From assembly GCF_015355625.1 (NCBI RefSeq), contig NZ_JACLAF010000003.1:124001-188000 (forward strand): 64,000 bases of DNA, written 5' to 3'. Shown piece after piece: positions 63,665 through 64,000 of the stretch. The number at the start of each line of letters is the position of its first letter. Position 1 is the stretch's first letter. The notes under the pieces were generated by a model. The model was not told where the DNA came from. It searched no databases and saw only the letters and a program-made list of their open reading frames with translations. A program made the translations under genes and the position numbers. This DNA is from Tamlana sp. I1. Its GTDB lineage: Bacteria; Bacteroidota; Bacteroidia; Flavobacteriales; Flavobacteriaceae.

Positions 63665-64000
63665 TTAAAAAAAATTAGCATGGATATTTAGGTTCGTTTT
63701 TAAAATTACGAAAATATCATCTATTAATCGTGCTAATTTTTTTTTAGTGAGAAAAAATGCGGGATTAAAAAAATATGCTTATTTCAGTAAAAAAATGTAG
63801 TAAAAAACATATTTTTTTTATTTAATTGACTCGCAGTGTTTTATAGAACACCTTGCTCTTAATAACCAACTCCGATTATTAAAAAGCTTAAATTTTTAAA
63901 ATTAAGAGGCTGTCTAATAATTACAACTTTATCGACCCGACTCATTTAAATTTAAAATTTTAAGCCCTTTAATAGTGTTCACAAAAGTAATAAGGATTGT
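63665..64000. other. Gene-free right end with a possible insertion-sequence end
   Basis: 336 bases without a supported reading frame. The glg promoter should lie at its left end. At 63906-63920 the word GAGGCTGTCTAATAA recalls the terminal inverted repeats (GAGGCTGTCTC...) of some Bacteroidota insertion sequences; no transposase frame begins before the window ends, so this is only a hint. Confidence 0.3.

Overview
The window looks like a chromosome segment of a marine-type member of the Flavobacteriaceae (Bacteroidota). The base composition is AT-rich, several upstream regions carry the TAnnTTTG type of -7 element, Shine-Dalgarno sequences are mostly absent, many exported proteins carry short signal peptides ending in AQ, and the family content (DUF6377 regulator, Bat operon, DUF1080 and Gfo/Idh/MocA proteins, sulfatases, HopJ, YwqK-like protein) is typical of that group. 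No rRNA, tRNA, CRISPR array, transposase, SusC/SusD pair or prophage was seen. Species cannot be named from the sequence alone.

Layout. 0-6.5 kb: the end of a DUF6377 regulator, a minus-strand xylose operon (xylB-xylA-sugar/H+ symporter) and a divergent secreted esterase. 6.7-11.2 kb: a minus-strand operon of two Tat-exported Gfo/Idh/MocA oxidoreductases and a two-domain DUF1080 lipoprotein, which fits oxidative (3-keto) glycoside breakdown, with a broken LacI-family regulator directly upstream. 11.3-17.8 kb: a compact six-gene Bat-type operon (MoxR, DUF58, DUF4381, VWA BatA, fused BatB-BatC, BatD). 18.3-26.7 kb: three secreted sulfatases interleaved with outer-membrane beta-barrel proteins. 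26.9-30.2 kb: peroxiredoxin-like protein, DUF5995, exported amidohydrolase, DUF1801.

30.2-42 kb is the accessory part. It holds unrelated small genes (lipocalin-like lipoprotein, PLD-like protein, small membrane protein, acyltransferase, HD phosphohydrolase, DJ-1 lipoprotein, DUF2200) mixed with at least five decayed genes (amidohydrolase tail, BI-1/YccA head, secreted protein with a frameshift, small membrane protein with an internal stop, VOC protein). It also has a perfect 126-bp direct repeat placed at the 3' side of two neighbouring genes, and a 4.6-copy tandem array of a roughly 178-bp palindrome-containing unit. I read this as a repeat-mediated, cassette-like insertion and decay zone.

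42-58.9 kb returns to core functions: FAD oxidoreductase, LpxH, MFS exporter, RecJ, OsmC, UDG-like protein, HopJ, RsmI, thymidine kinase and alanine racemase (overlapping), MscL, aspartate-semialdehyde dehydrogenase, prolyl oligopeptidase and an orphan ABC ATPase. 59-63.7 kb is a minus-strand glycogen operon, glgA-glgC-glgB, with 2-3 bp gaps. The last 340 bases hold no gene; a short motif there may be the end of an insertion sequence.

Several of the broken genes differ from an intact frame by one base in a short A or T run. Read-level evidence is needed to tell real decay from homopolymer sequencing error.
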